The position numbers and the translations under genes are program-made. Below, piece by piece: positions 1-8,210 of a stretch of DNA of 64,000 nucleotides. Under the pieces are notes generated by a model. The model was not told the DNA's origin and ran no database searches. It was given only the letters and a program-made list of their open reading frames with translations. The stretch covers positions 658,112-722,111 of the forward strand of contig NZ_GL385912.1 in the NCBI RefSeq assembly GCF_000146285.1, given 5' to 3'. The stretch comes from Mobiluncus curtisii subsp. curtisii ATCC 35241. Lineage in GTDB: Bacteria > Actinomycetota > Actinomycetes > Actinomycetales > Actinomycetaceae. Each line of letters opens with the position of its first letter. The first letter of the stretch is position 1.

Positions 1-1848
1 GGTGATGCGGTGAAGATGGAGTCGCTAACGCTCGCCTTCGCCCAGATGTCTTCGACTGGCAAGTTGACTGGTCAGGATTTGAACCAGATGATTAACGCCG
101 GTTTCAACCCTTTAGAGGAGATTTCCCGTAAGACCGGTAAAAGTATCGGTGAGCTCAAAGAAGAAATGGCTAAGGGCGCGATCAGCGCTGACATGGTCGC
201 TGACGCATTCGCCAGTGCTACTGCTGAGGGTGGGCGGTTTTATGGGGCGATGGATGCCCAGTCCAAAACCTTCTCTGGTCAGCTCGCTACGCTCAAAGAC
301 GGGGTCGATAACCTAAAAGGTCTATTGGCTGGAGGTTTGACCACGGCTTTGGCTGGCACGGTTATGCCGATGGTTAATGGTTGGGTCGATGAGCTCACGA
401 GCGCTTTCGAGACCGGTGGCGCGCCAGCCCTGATCGAGGCCTTCGGGCAAATCCTGAAAGAAGCACTGGCATTTATCGCCGAACAGCTCCCACAGGTGGT
501 TGAGACCGGCATGAGCATTTTGACCGCGCTCCTTGATGGGATTATCAAGGTGTTGCCACAAGTAGCTGAGACGGCGGTGACGCTGATTATCGCGCTGGTC
601 GAGGCAATCATCGAAGCGTTGCCGTCTTTGTTGGAGGCGGCGATTCAGATCATCGCCACCCTCGTCTCTGGGATTGGCGAAGCGCTACCTGAGTTGATTC
701 CTGCGGCGGTGGAGATGCTTATGGCTTTGGTGCAGGGCCTGGTCGATAACCTCCCGTTGCTTCTTGATGCGGCGTTGCAGCTCATCACCGGACTTACCGA
801 AGGTTTGATCGCAGCCATCCCCGTCATTATCGAAGCCCTCCCGCAGATCATCACCGGCATAGTGACCTTCCTCGTCGGGGCGATCCCGCAAATCATCGAA
901 GCAGGAATCCAGCTACTGACCGCGTTGATTGGCGCGCTGCCTCAGATCATCACAGCGATTGTGGCGGCTTTGCCCCAGGTTATTACCGCAATCGTGGGCG
1001 GTGTGGTCGGCGCGATCCCACAGCTCATCGAAGCAGGAATCCAGCTACTGACGGCGTTAATTGGGGCGTTGCCGCAAATCATTACAACGATCGTTGCCGC
1101 GTTGCCGCAGATCATCGGCGCGATTGTGTCGGCGATTGGTGGGGCGATTCCGCAACTCGTCAAAGCAGGCATCCAACTCTTGACCGCGTTGGTGCGAAAC
1201 CTTCCGCAGATCATCTCCACGATCGTCGCCGCAATCCCATCGATTATTTCTGGGATTCTGTCTGCTGTTGGTCAGGGCGTGTGGCAGATGGTGGAGGCGG
1301 GCCAGAACCTCGTCTACGGCCTGTGGAATGGCATCCAAGGCTTGGCGGGCTGGTTGTGGAATCGGGTCTCGAACTGGGCAAGCGGGATTTGGGACTCCAT
1401 CACCGGTTTCTTCGGCATCCACTCACCGTCTCGCAAGATGGCGTGGGCAGGACGGATGCTCGTCGAAGGCCTCGCCGGCTCGATCAAAACCGATGGCAAC
1501 AAAGCCGTCACCGCAGCTACTGGTTTGGCTAGGGACACGATGGATGCCTTTGCCGATCTCGAAGACGGGCTGAGCATCCCGATCGAGGCGGTGGCGGATC
1601 TGCAGGTACCGGCCGTTGATCTCACCCCACAACCCATAGCTATCAATCGCGATACTAGTGGCGGTGCTGATAGTGAGCGTGTGGATGTCGCGAGCATCGT
1701 CGATGCCACAGCAAAGCACATCCTGTCCTCGCTGGACATTAGCGTGACGCTCTCGGATGGGACGCTGGTTGGCAAACTCGCACCTGCTCTCGACAAACAA
1801 CTCGCGCGCCTTGATCGGCGGCAGGCCGTGATGGCAGGAGGCTACTGA
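1..1848 (+). CDS. phage tail tape measure protein (5' partial)
   Basis: The reading frame is open from the first base, so the N-terminus lies outside the window; about 615 codons are visible. The first ~110 residues resemble the tape-measure core (TGQDLNQMINAGFNPLEEI, then a segment about removing or adding subunits). Residues ~130-430 are a long run of hydrophobic, Leu/Ile/Ala-rich repeats built on units such as LPQIITAIVAALPQ and AIPQLIEAGIQLLTALIG, the usual transmembrane/pore-like part of Gram-positive siphovirus tape measures. A Trp-rich segment (WNGIQGLAGWLWNRVSNWASG) and FFGIHSPSRK follow, a common C-terminal signature of these proteins. It sets tail length and helps DNA pass the membrane. 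It lies 2 bp upstream of the distal tail gene, as expected for a tail operon. Confidence 0.9.
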   Translation, partial: GDAVKMESLTLAFAQMSSTGKLTGQDLNQMINAGFNPLEEISRKTGKSIGELKEEMAKGAISADMVADAFASATAEGGRFYGAMDAQSKTFSGQLATLKDGVDNLKGLLAGGLTTALAGTVMPMVNGWVDELTSAFETGGAPALIEAFGQILKEALAFIAEQLPQVVETGMSILTALLDGIIKVLPQVAETAVTLIIALVEAIIEALPSLLEAAIQIIATLVSGIGEALPELIPAAVEMLMALVQGLVDNLPLLLDAALQLITGLTEGLIAAIPVIIEALPQIITGIVTFLVGAIPQIIEAGIQLLTALIGALPQIITAIVAALPQVITAIVGGVVGAIPQLIEAGIQLLTALIGALPQIITTIVAALPQIIGAIVSAIGGAIPQLVKAGIQLLTALVRNLPQIISTIVAAIPSIISGILSAVGQGVWQMVEAGQNLVYGLWNGIQGLAGWLWNRVSNWASGIWDSITGFFGIHSPSRKMAWAGRMLVEGLAGSIKTDGNKAVTAATGLARDTMDAFADLEDGLSIPIEAVADLQVPAVDLTPQPIAINRDTSGGADSERVDVASIVDATAKHILSSLDISVTLSDGTLVGKLAPALDKQLARLDRRQAVMAGGY

Positions 1849-1850
1849 TC

Positions 1851-2543
1851 ATGTTTGGCTTCACTCTGAACAACACAGTGACTTCCGTATCGCTTGGGCT
1901 GCGACTCGTCGCGCCGGTGGCGATTCCCGCTGCTGTCCGTGCGGTGGATGATATTGAGGTCGAAGGCCGAGCCGGGACCCTGACCAGGTTCACGGGCTGG
2001 GAGGATACCGAGATCGAGCTTGAGCTCGCCGTTCCTATCCGTGACGGGCTCCACCAGTATCGAAAAGCCGCTCACGAGCTGACGGGCGCTTCGACGATCG
2101 CGTTGACTGCCGAGCCTGGTGTTTACCGCAAGGTCAAACACTGCGAAGTGAGCGAACTACGGCGTGAGTTGTCGGGGTGGGGTTTCTTCACTGCGCGCCT
2201 GACCTGCCAGCCCTTCAGCTATTTGTCTGAGGGCTTGAAGCCGGTAACGATGTCGGAGTCGGGGACGATCACTAACCCCGGCCTACTCGATGCGGATCCG
2301 ATCATCACGGTTACTGGTACCGGGGCGTTGTCTTTGACGATCAATGCGCGTGTCTATCACGTGAATTCGCCAGCAGGCTCTATCACGCTCGACAGCGCGC
2401 GTCTCGTCGCACACGTATCTGGTCGTGTGCAGACGGATGCGCTCAGTGAAGCATTCCCAACCTTCAAACCTGGGGTCAATCGGATCACGCTCGGTGCGGG
2501 TATCTCACAAGTGGCCATTGTGCCGAATTGGCGCAACCCCTAA
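1851..2543 (+). CDS. phage distal tail (Dit-like) protein
   Basis: A 230-residue protein starting 2 bp after the tape-measure stop; the AGGAGG that ends the previous gene serves as ribosome binding site. Position between tape measure and tail-tip gene, length, and a beta-rich sequence (EVEGRAGTLTRFTGWEDTEIE; the segment SGWGFFTARLTCQPFSY about mid-protein) fit the siphovirus tail protein family that forms the hub at the tail end. The second half (residues ~140-230: ITNPGLLDADPIITVTG, then HVNSPAGSITLDS) resembles the galectin-like domain of Dit proteins. Assignment rests on synteny plus family resemblance; no catalytic residues are expected. Confidence 0.8.
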   Translation: MFGFTLNNTVTSVSLGLRLVAPVAIPAAVRAVDDIEVEGRAGTLTRFTGWEDTEIELELAVPIRDGLHQYRKAAHELTGASTIALTAEPGVYRKVKHCEVSELRRELSGWGFFTARLTCQPFSYLSEGLKPVTMSESGTITNPGLLDADPIITVTGTGALSLTINARVYHVNSPAGSITLDSARLVAHVSGRVQTDALSEAFPTFKPGVNRITLGAGISQVAIVPNWRNP

Positions 2544-2565
2544 ACCGCTCTCACTCATCTCACTT

Positions 2566-2598
2566 TGATGGCCGCCCCTTTGTATGGGGTGGTCATTG
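2566..2598 (+). other. stem-loop in front of the tail-tip gene
   Basis: TGATGGCCGCCCC (2566-2578) can pair over 13 positions with GGGGTGGTCATTG (2586-2598), four pairs being G-U, with a 7-nt loop. No U-run follows, so it is not a standard terminator. It ends about 8 nt before the GGAAGG ribosome binding site of the next gene, so a role in mRNA processing or translational control of the tail-tip gene is possible but inferred. Confidence 0.5.
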
Positions 2599-2619
2599 TC
2601 TTGTCTGGAAGGCACCCTC

Positions 2620-5301
2620 ATGATTACGGTTCACGACCGCACCGCCACGACATTTACCACCACCGGGCTAGGAGTCTTGGATCGGGAGATCATCAGCCCG
2701 ATCGTGGTCGAAGAACTAGGTGGCGAATTCTCCCTGACCTTCACCTACCCGGCAGACGACCCTTCAGCCGCGTACCTCGTAGTGGAAAACATTGTGGCCG
2801 CACCCGTGCCAAGGCTGGAGCAACGTCAGGGTTTCCGCATCAATGAGGTTGTCACTACGCTCGACGGCTTTCTCGAAGTCACCGCGTTTCACGTGTTCTA
2901 TGATCTGGCGGCGAACCTCATCGCCGACACCTACGTGGTCAACAAAACCGCGAAAGGTGCACTCACGCAGATCCTTGGGGCGGCAAACACTAAGCACGGG
3001 TTTACTGCCACCAGTTCGGATACGGTGACGCGATCATCGGCGCGAATGGTGCGCATGCCCATCGCCGTCGCGCTCATGGATGCGGGTGAGGATAATTCGT
3101 TCGCTTCGCGTTGGGGCGGCGAACTGGCCCGCGATAATTTCCATATCCATCACGCGTCCATGCGCGGAGCCAACCACGGGGTGGTCATCCGTGACCGCAA
3201 GAACCTCACTGGCTTCGAATCATCCATTGATTTTTCGACGGTGGTGACGCGGATTTTGCCGGTCGGCTACGACGGCCTCTTACTTCCTGAACTCTATGTG
3301 GATTCGCCTAAGCTCAGCGATTATGTGGTGCCTCGTATCCGCGTCATCCGCTACGGACAAGTCAAAGCCATCACGGATAAAGACAACCCGCGTGAAGGCG
3401 GGCTTCCGCTCGACCAAGCACACGCGCAGTTGCGCCATCTGGCAGCAGCAGAATTCAGCGCCAAGCATGTGGATGAGCCGTCCGCTTCGTACAAGATACG
3501 CTTCACTGACCTTTCACAAACCCGTGAATACGCTGATCTCGCACGCCTGGAAACCGTCGAACTCGGTGACACCGTGACCGTCCGCCACGCTGATCTTGGT
3601 GTCGCGCTTACGGCACGGGTAGTGGCATACGAATACAACCCGCTCACAGGCCAGTACATCTCGGTCGAACTGGGTTCTACTGCTCGGAAGTTCACGTCCG
3701 TCACCCGGCAAGTCAAAACCGCCACCGATACGGCGGTGGCTGCATCGGATACGGCAGGGTTCGCGTTGGCTAGTGCGGATGGGAAGAACACCAACCACTA
3801 CGGCACCACCCAGCCCGCCAATGCCAGGCTGGGTGACACATGGTTCAAGAGCAACGGCGAAACAACCGAAATCTGGATCTACCGGCTCACCGACACCGGG
3901 CAGCCTGGCTGGGTGGCACTCGCTACTGACCTGAACCATGCCCAGATCAGCGCGGAACTCGACGCCGCCCGCGCAGAGGTCGACCACGCCCTCGCCGCTG
4001 CACACGACGCACAAACCGCCGCCGATGCTGTCGCCACTCAGATGGCTTCGGCGCAGGTGGAGATCGACCAGGCCAAGACCGCTGCCGCTGGTGCTACCCA
4101 GTTGGCGCAGGATGCCCACGACGTTGCGATGACTTCGGATGGGCGGCTCACGGTTGCCGTTGTTGACCCGAGCGTGGCGGACGCGGCTGGCCGACCGGAG
4201 GGCGCGCTATGGCAAGTGCGTGTAGACGGCGTGATTGCCCGCCAATACATCCTCACCAACCACCAATGGGAACAGACACCGGTGGGTGCTGCGATGATCG
4301 GGTCGAAAGCGATCAGCCAAGCACACATTGCAGACGCCGCCATCGGCACCGCACACATCGCGGACGCCGCGATCACCGACGCGAAAATCGGGTCGCTCTC
4401 GGCCTCGAAGATCACCTCCGGGTATTTAGCTGCTGGGCGGATTGCCGCCGGATCGATCACGTCCGACAAGTTGACGATCGCCAACGGGTTTATTACGAAT
4501 GCGATGATCAAGGACGCGGCGGTCACGTCGGCGAAGATAGCTGCGCTGGATGCTGGCAAGATCACCACCGGCTACCTCAACGCCGCTCGGATTGGGGCGC
4601 GGTCGATTACGGCCGACAAGCTCGCGACCAACGCCATCCAAGTAGGCCTGGCAGGTTGGACGCAATCTATCCGCATCACGCCCACGCAGATCGCTTGGTA
4701 TGACGGGACCACCCTGGAGGGCAAGATTACGAGCGCTGGTATGCAGTTTTGGTACGGCACTAGGTATATCGGTGAGTTCGCGCGACGGGCTCATAAGGAC
4801 AAGCCGAATGTGCAAGGCATCGTGAACCAGCTTGCTTACAAAGGCGACTACGTGGCCTGGACCTACCAGAAGGCAGACGGCGGCACCTACTACACCTGCC
4901 TGACGTTGGATCCGAAGGGATTGTTTTACGGGCAGGCAGGTATCCACCTCGGCTCCGATCTGCGTACTGGTGGCTATAAGTTCTACACGACCGGCTCACG
5001 ATATGTGACCTTGCAGGACTGCACGCTGACGGGCAAGGGAACCTATTCGGGCTGGGTGGGACAAAGCGGGCTGTCGAAAATCGTCTTCCACACCTATGAC
5101 CTGATGGTGGTCACTAACGGCTCGTATTACAACATGACCCGTCTCTTTGATCGCACTAAGGATTTGATGTCGCGAATGAACGCGATCCTGAGCCTGCTCA
5201 ATCAAGGCTGGATCACATCCATCTCCGGAACCGGGTCGAACATCACGTGGCGGTACTTCTCCAACACTGGCTTATCGGCCATGTCCACCAACCTCGCATA
5301 G
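2620..5301 (+). CDS. phage tail-tip / receptor-binding protein (prophage tail endopeptidase family)
   Basis: 893 residues. An upstream in-frame ATG at 2584 lies inside the stem-loop, whereas ATG 2620 has GGAAGG 7 nt upstream, so 2620 is preferred. Residues ~1-370 look like the N-terminal hub of phage minor structural/tail endopeptidase proteins (IRYGQVKAITDKDNP, then the beta-rich stretch ending ISVELGSTARKFTSV). Next comes a knob-like segment with DTWFKSNGETTEIWIY and PGWVAL, then an Ala/Gln/Asp-rich coiled coil (ARAEVDHALAAAHDAQTAAD). Residues ~565-690 are imperfect beta-helix repeats of the form A-I-x-x-A-H/K-I-A-D/S (QAHIADAAIGTAHIADAAI; SKITSGYLAAGRIAAGSIT). The last ~200 residues, rich in Gly, Tyr and Trp, probably bind the host surface. 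Last large tail gene before lysis genes. Confidence 0.85.
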   Translation: MITVHDRTATTFTTTGLGVLDREIISPIVVEELGGEFSLTFTYPADDPSAAYLVVENIVAAPVPRLEQRQGFRINEVVTTLDGFLEVTAFHVFYDLAANLIADTYVVNKTAKGALTQILGAANTKHGFTATSSDTVTRSSARMVRMPIAVALMDAGEDNSFASRWGGELARDNFHIHHASMRGANHGVVIRDRKNLTGFESSIDFSTVVTRILPVGYDGLLLPELYVDSPKLSDYVVPRIRVIRYGQVKAITDKDNPREGGLPLDQAHAQLRHLAAAEFSAKHVDEPSASYKIRFTDLSQTREYADLARLETVELGDTVTVRHADLGVALTARVVAYEYNPLTGQYISVELGSTARKFTSVTRQVKTATDTAVAASDTAGFALASADGKNTNHYGTTQPANARLGDTWFKSNGETTEIWIYRLTDTGQPGWVALATDLNHAQISAELDAARAEVDHALAAAHDAQTAADAVATQMASAQVEIDQAKTAAAGATQLAQDAHDVAMTSDGRLTVAVVDPSVADAAGRPEGALWQVRVDGVIARQYILTNHQWEQTPVGAAMIGSKAISQAHIADAAIGTAHIADAAITDAKIGSLSASKITSGYLAAGRIAAGSITSDKLTIANGFITNAMIKDAAVTSAKIAALDAGKITTGYLNAARIGARSITADKLATNAIQVGLAGWTQSIRITPTQIAWYDGTTLEGKITSAGMQFWYGTRYIGEFARRAHKDKPNVQGIVNQLAYKGDYVAWTYQKADGGTYYTCLTLDPKGLFYGQAGIHLGSDLRTGGYKFYTTGSRYVTLQDCTLTGKGTYSGWVGQSGLSKIVFHTYDLMVVTNGSYYNMTRLFDRTKDLMSRMNAILSLLNQGWITSISGTGSNITWRYFSNTGLSAMSTNLA

Positions 5302-5315
5302 AAAAGGAAACACTG

Positions 5316-5738
5316 ATGAAGATCATGCTCGCCAACCAGTATTTGCAACCCATCGCAGACCTACTCACCAATATGCCGCTCAAGGCCGCTCAGTCCCGTG
5401 CTCGCTCCAAACTCCTCACGCTAGTGAAGGAAGCGATTGCACGGTTCGGGGAAGACGAATACGACCTCGTCACTCACTACGCGACCCTCGGCGAGAACGG
5501 CCGCCCCGTCTTTGCGGACGATGGCACGTTCGTCCTCGCTGACCCTGACAAGGCCAGTGAATTCCTTGACGCACGTACCGAGTTGCTGGCCTCGGTTGCG
5601 GAAGTCTCCGGCCCAACCTACGACGGCCACGAAGCAGACATCCGCCAGCTTCTTGATGGCTATGAGGGTGAGCTTTCTGGCGAAGCGGCTGAAGCCTACG
5701 ACGTCCTTTACGACGCCATCACCAAGGACAACCAATGA
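5316..5738 (+). CDS. phage protein, DUF1617-like
   Basis: 140 residues from ATG 5316, which is preceded by AAAAGGAAA; the frame is open further upstream into the previous gene, but that would cost a 70-bp overlap. The protein (start MKIMLANQYLQPIADLL) is helical and acidic and resembles small DUF1617-type proteins that lie between tail-fibre and lysis genes of Gram-positive siphophages. Function unknown. Its stop overlaps the ATG of the following small gene by 4 bp (ATGA), so both are likely translated together. Confidence 0.65.
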   Translation: MKIMLANQYLQPIADLLTNMPLKAAQSRARSKLLTLVKEAIARFGEDEYDLVTHYATLGENGRPVFADDGTFVLADPDKASEFLDARTELLASVAEVSGPTYDGHEADIRQLLDGYEGELSGEAAEAYDVLYDAITKDNQ

Positions 5739-5953
5739 GCATTGAAAACGAGAAAACAGAGCTGACCCAACCCTCCGCTCATGAATCCTCTTCCGGTGAT
5801 GAGGTTCAGCTTCCGATCGTCCCAGTTGAGTCAGATGCCACGCCCTCACCACCAGCAGAGACCATCGAAGCCCAAGAACTCCCAGCGCCCAAGGCGGCGT
5901 CCTTCGACTTGAGCCTGCCAATTCTCGAGGTCCTCACCGACCCGACCATGTAG
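5735..5953 (+). CDS. small acidic Pro/Glu/Ser-rich phage protein, unknown
   Basis: 72 residues, coupled to the gene before it by an ATGA overlap. The composition is disordered (Ser, Pro, Glu, Ala), ending in a more hydrophobic tail (SFDLSLPILEVLTDPTM). It sits where many phages have an XkdX-like or fibre-assembly protein, but no similarity to such a family can be seen by eye. It is immediately followed by a terminator-like hairpin, so it closes the tail operon. Confidence 0.5.
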   Translation: MSIENEKTELTQPSAHESSSGDEVQLPIVPVESDATPSPPAETIEAQELPAPKAASFDLSLPILEVLTDPTM

Positions 5954-5977
5954 CCCAGTACTACACCAATTTTTAGA

Positions 5978-6011
5978 TGCCTTCACCCCAGATGGGTGTG
6001 GGCAATTTTTT
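5978..6011 (+). terminator. rho-independent terminator or attenuator between tail and lysis genes
   Basis: GCCTTCACCC pairs with GGGTGTGGGC (one U-U mismatch, one G-U) around a short CAGAT-type loop and is followed by AA and six Ts (6006-6011). This is the classic intrinsic terminator layout. It separates the tail genes from holin and endolysin, so lysis expression may depend on read-through or on its own promoter. Confidence 0.7.
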
Positions 6012-6035
6012 ATGCCCACGAAAGGAATCATTCCC

Positions 6036-6491
6036 ATGTCTCTTCACGCCATCTGGCACGCCATCCAAACCGGGATCGCTGGTATTGGTGCCTGGCTCGC
6101 CGCTTATCTTGGAGGCCTCGACGGCCTCGTCTATGCGCTGATCGTCTTCGCGATCGCCGACTACATCACCGGGGTGCTCGCCGCCATCAACGAACGCCGC
6201 CTCAGCTCATCGGTTGGTTTTAGGGGTATCAGCCGAAAGATCCTCATCTTCACCCTCGTCGGACTAGCCCATTTGATCGACGTCCACATCCTCGGTGCAC
6301 CCGGCGTGCTACGTGCGGCGGTCATCTTCTTCTACCTATCCAACGAAGGCATCTCACTGGTCGAAAACGCCACCCGCCTCGGCCTACCCGTCCCATCCCA
6401 AATGCGCGGCGCGCTCGATGCGATCGCCAACCGCGCCGAAACCAGACCCTCACTGACCGAACCACCAACCACTGAAAAGGAGATTCACTGA
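6036..6491 (+). CDS. phage holin (Phage_holin_4_1 / TcdE-like family)
   Basis: 151 residues from ATG 6036, preceded by AAAGGAATC; an earlier in-frame ATG at 6012 has no ribosome site. Three to four hydrophobic segments are visible (about residues 10-27, 32-50, 72-90, 95-112) with family-typical sequences: LDGLVYALIVFAIADYITG, FRGISRKILIF, and FFYLSNEGISLVENATRLGL followed by P-x-P. The C-terminus is polar and Pro/Thr/Glu-rich. Holins open the cytoplasmic membrane so that the endolysin reaches peptidoglycan. It overlaps the endolysin gene by ATGA at 6488-6491, which fits a lysis cassette. Confidence 0.88.
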   Translation: MSLHAIWHAIQTGIAGIGAWLAAYLGGLDGLVYALIVFAIADYITGVLAAINERRLSSSVGFRGISRKILIFTLVGLAHLIDVHILGAPGVLRAAVIFFYLSNEGISLVENATRLGLPVPSQMRGALDAIANRAETRPSLTEPPTTEKEIH

Positions 6492-7324
6492 TGAAGAATT
6501 GGAACACGCTTGAGGCCGACATCGACCTCATCATGAACACACACTACACACCCGGCCGCAACGGCAGGCGGATCGATAAGGTCATCATCCACCACAACGC
6601 AGGCAACCTCACCATCAGGGGCTGCTACGACGTGTGGCAGTCCCGTCCTGCTTCCGCCCACTACCAAGTCCAAACCGACGGCACAATCGGCCAGCTCGTA
6701 TGGGACCGCGACACCGCTTGGCATGCGGGCAACTTTGCCGCCAACACCACCAGTATCGGCATCGAACACGCCGACATGGCCAGTGATCCATGGACTGTAT
6801 CCGAGGCCTGCCTTGATAACGGAGCGCACCTCGTCGCGGCCGTTTGCAAGTTCTACGGTCTTGGCCGACCGGCCTGGGGTAAGAACGTGTTCGGACACAA
6901 GGACTTCTCTGCAACTGCTTGCCCAGCGTCTCTTGCTGGTTCCCAGCATGCCGCCTACATGGCCCGCGCACAGTCTTGGTATGACCAGATGACCGGCACT
7001 GCTACTACACCTGTACCTGCGCCTGCACCCGCTCCTGCAGCACCGAACATCGACGCTCTCGCCGATGCAGTGATTCGCGGCGAGTACGGCAACGGTGATG
7101 AACGTAAGCGACGTCTCGGAACCAACTATGCCGCTGTTCAGGCTCGCGTGAACGAAAAGCTCTTAGGCAACGCGCCCGCCCCGAAGCCAGCAGGGCCCAA
7201 CATTGATGCCCTCGCTGACGCCGTGATCCGCGGCGACTATGGCAATGGTGAGGAACGTAAGCGCCGCTTGGGCAACCTCTACAGCGCCGTCCAGGCACGA
7301 GTCAACGCCAAGCTCGGCTATTAA
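6491..7324 (+). CDS. endolysin: N-acetylmuramoyl-L-alanine amidase with two Cpl-7 repeats
   Basis: 277 residues. Residues ~25-165 form an Amidase_2 (PGRP) domain: KVIIHHNAG supplies the first zinc histidine, SAHYQVQTDGTIGQLV is the typical core, and GHKDFSATACP supplies the last His and Cys zinc ligands. A Pro/Ala linker (TPVPAPAPAPAAP) follows, then two near-identical ~40-residue modules (about 183-222 and 232-271) with IDALADAVIRGEYGNG and ERKRRLG, which are Cpl-7/CW_7 cell-wall-binding repeats. It cleaves the bond between MurNAc and L-Ala to lyse the host. No signal peptide is seen, so release depends on the holin. Confidence 0.93.
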   Translation: MKNWNTLEADIDLIMNTHYTPGRNGRRIDKVIIHHNAGNLTIRGCYDVWQSRPASAHYQVQTDGTIGQLVWDRDTAWHAGNFAANTTSIGIEHADMASDPWTVSEACLDNGAHLVAAVCKFYGLGRPAWGKNVFGHKDFSATACPASLAGSQHAAYMARAQSWYDQMTGTATTPVPAPAPAPAAPNIDALADAVIRGEYGNGDERKRRLGTNYAAVQARVNEKLLGNAPAPKPAGPNIDALADAVIRGDYGNGEERKRRLGNLYSAVQARVNAKLGY

Positions 7325-7348
7325 CCCCACGTTGCTCCGGCGAAACTT

Positions 7349-7388
7349 AGCCCCGCTGCTACCCGTCATGGGCGGTGGCGGGGCTTTT
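7349..7388 (+). terminator. rho-independent terminator after the endolysin
   Basis: AGCCCCGC followed by further pairable bases to CCC (7349-7364) folds onto GGG..GCGGGGCT (about 7370-7385) with loop GTCAT, then TTTT. It ends the lysis operon and isolates it from the recombinase cluster. Confidence 0.75.
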
Positions 7389-7546
7389 CGTCGTCTCTGG
7401 GGAGGTTGCTCTCAGCCGTCCGGATTCGGCGGGTGTCGGGGGCGTATGGGTGAGCAGGTGTTCGCGGCCCGTCCGGCTTCACGGCCGCTGGTGCCTGACA
7501 GATGAAGCCGCCCGCCTGGGTGGTTCGGATGGAAAGGAGCCAGCCA

Positions 7547-7966
7547 ATGACTGCAGTGACATCAACCCAGCAGGAACGGATCACGATGATGCGCCGAGCC
7601 GGGGTGACTTACGCGAACATCGCCACTCACATCGGTATAAACCCCAACACGGTCAAGACGTGGTGTCGCCGTGCCGGAATTACCCCCGACACGTCTGTTC
7701 CGCAGGTCGTTGATCCAGTCGGGGTGTGGTGCCTGTCGTGCGGGGCACCGATTGCGTCTGCCCGTCCGGCGAAGTTCTGCTGTGAGGCGTGTCGGCGTTC
7801 GTGGTGGCACGCTCACCCCGAAGCAGGGCAACGGAGCGCGTTCTATGAGTTCACCTGCCCCGAGTGCGGGCAGGGATTCGCCGCCTACGGCAACAAGACA
7901 CGCGTGTACTGCTCTCACGCTTGCTACATCCGCCACAGGTTCGGCACCCGAGGTGGCCGCCGATGA
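7547..7966 (+). CDS. HTH / zinc-ribbon DNA-binding protein of the recombinase cluster
   Basis: 139 residues from ATG 7547 with GGAAAGGAG just upstream; an earlier in-frame ATG (7502) has no ribosome site. Residues ~8-40 are a helix-turn-helix of the sigma-70 region 4/transposase type (QQERITMMRRAGVTYANIA, then NPNTVKTWCRRAG). Two paired-cysteine motifs follow: CLSCG with CCEAC (about 60-85) and CPECG with CSHACYIRH (about 105-130), apparently two zinc ribbons. Proteins like this commonly precede pairs of serine recombinases in actinobacterial prophages and may control them or excision; this is inferred. It overlaps the next gene by ATGA. Confidence 0.7.
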   Translation: MTAVTSTQQERITMMRRAGVTYANIATHIGINPNTVKTWCRRAGITPDTSVPQVVDPVGVWCLSCGAPIASARPAKFCCEACRRSWWHAHPEAGQRSAFYEFTCPECGQGFAAYGNKTRVYCSHACYIRHRFGTRGGRR

Positions 7967-8163
7967 CACCTACCCAACTTCGTGCCGAAACGACAACGGC
8001 ACTCGCGCTCGCCCGACTCGACAACCTCACACGATCCGGTGTCCTCACGCCAGCGCAGGCGGCCAGTGTCGCGACCAGGATCGCTGCTGATGCGGGTGCG
8101 GAAATCGGGGCGTTGAAGGCACAAACCTTGGTTGACTTCGCGGTCGATCAGAGTGATGTATAG
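7963..8163 (+). CDS. small Ala-rich protein of the recombinase cluster, unknown
   Basis: 66 residues, starting at an ATG that overlaps the stop of the HTH/zinc protein (ATGA, 7963-7966). It is helical and Ala/Thr/Leu-rich, containing RLDNLTRSGVLTPAQAASVA, which resembles the short 'start-with-a-helix' adaptor modules (SHOCT-like) but cannot be assigned. Tight coupling upstream and 47 bp to the recombinase gene suggest one transcript. Confidence 0.5.
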   Translation: MTPTQLRAETTTALALARLDNLTRSGVLTPAQAASVATRIAADAGAEIGALKAQTLVDFAVDQSDV

Positions 8164-8210
8164 ATGTGCAAAGGATACAAAATCCCTAGTCAGACAAGGA
8201 AAAGCAGTCC

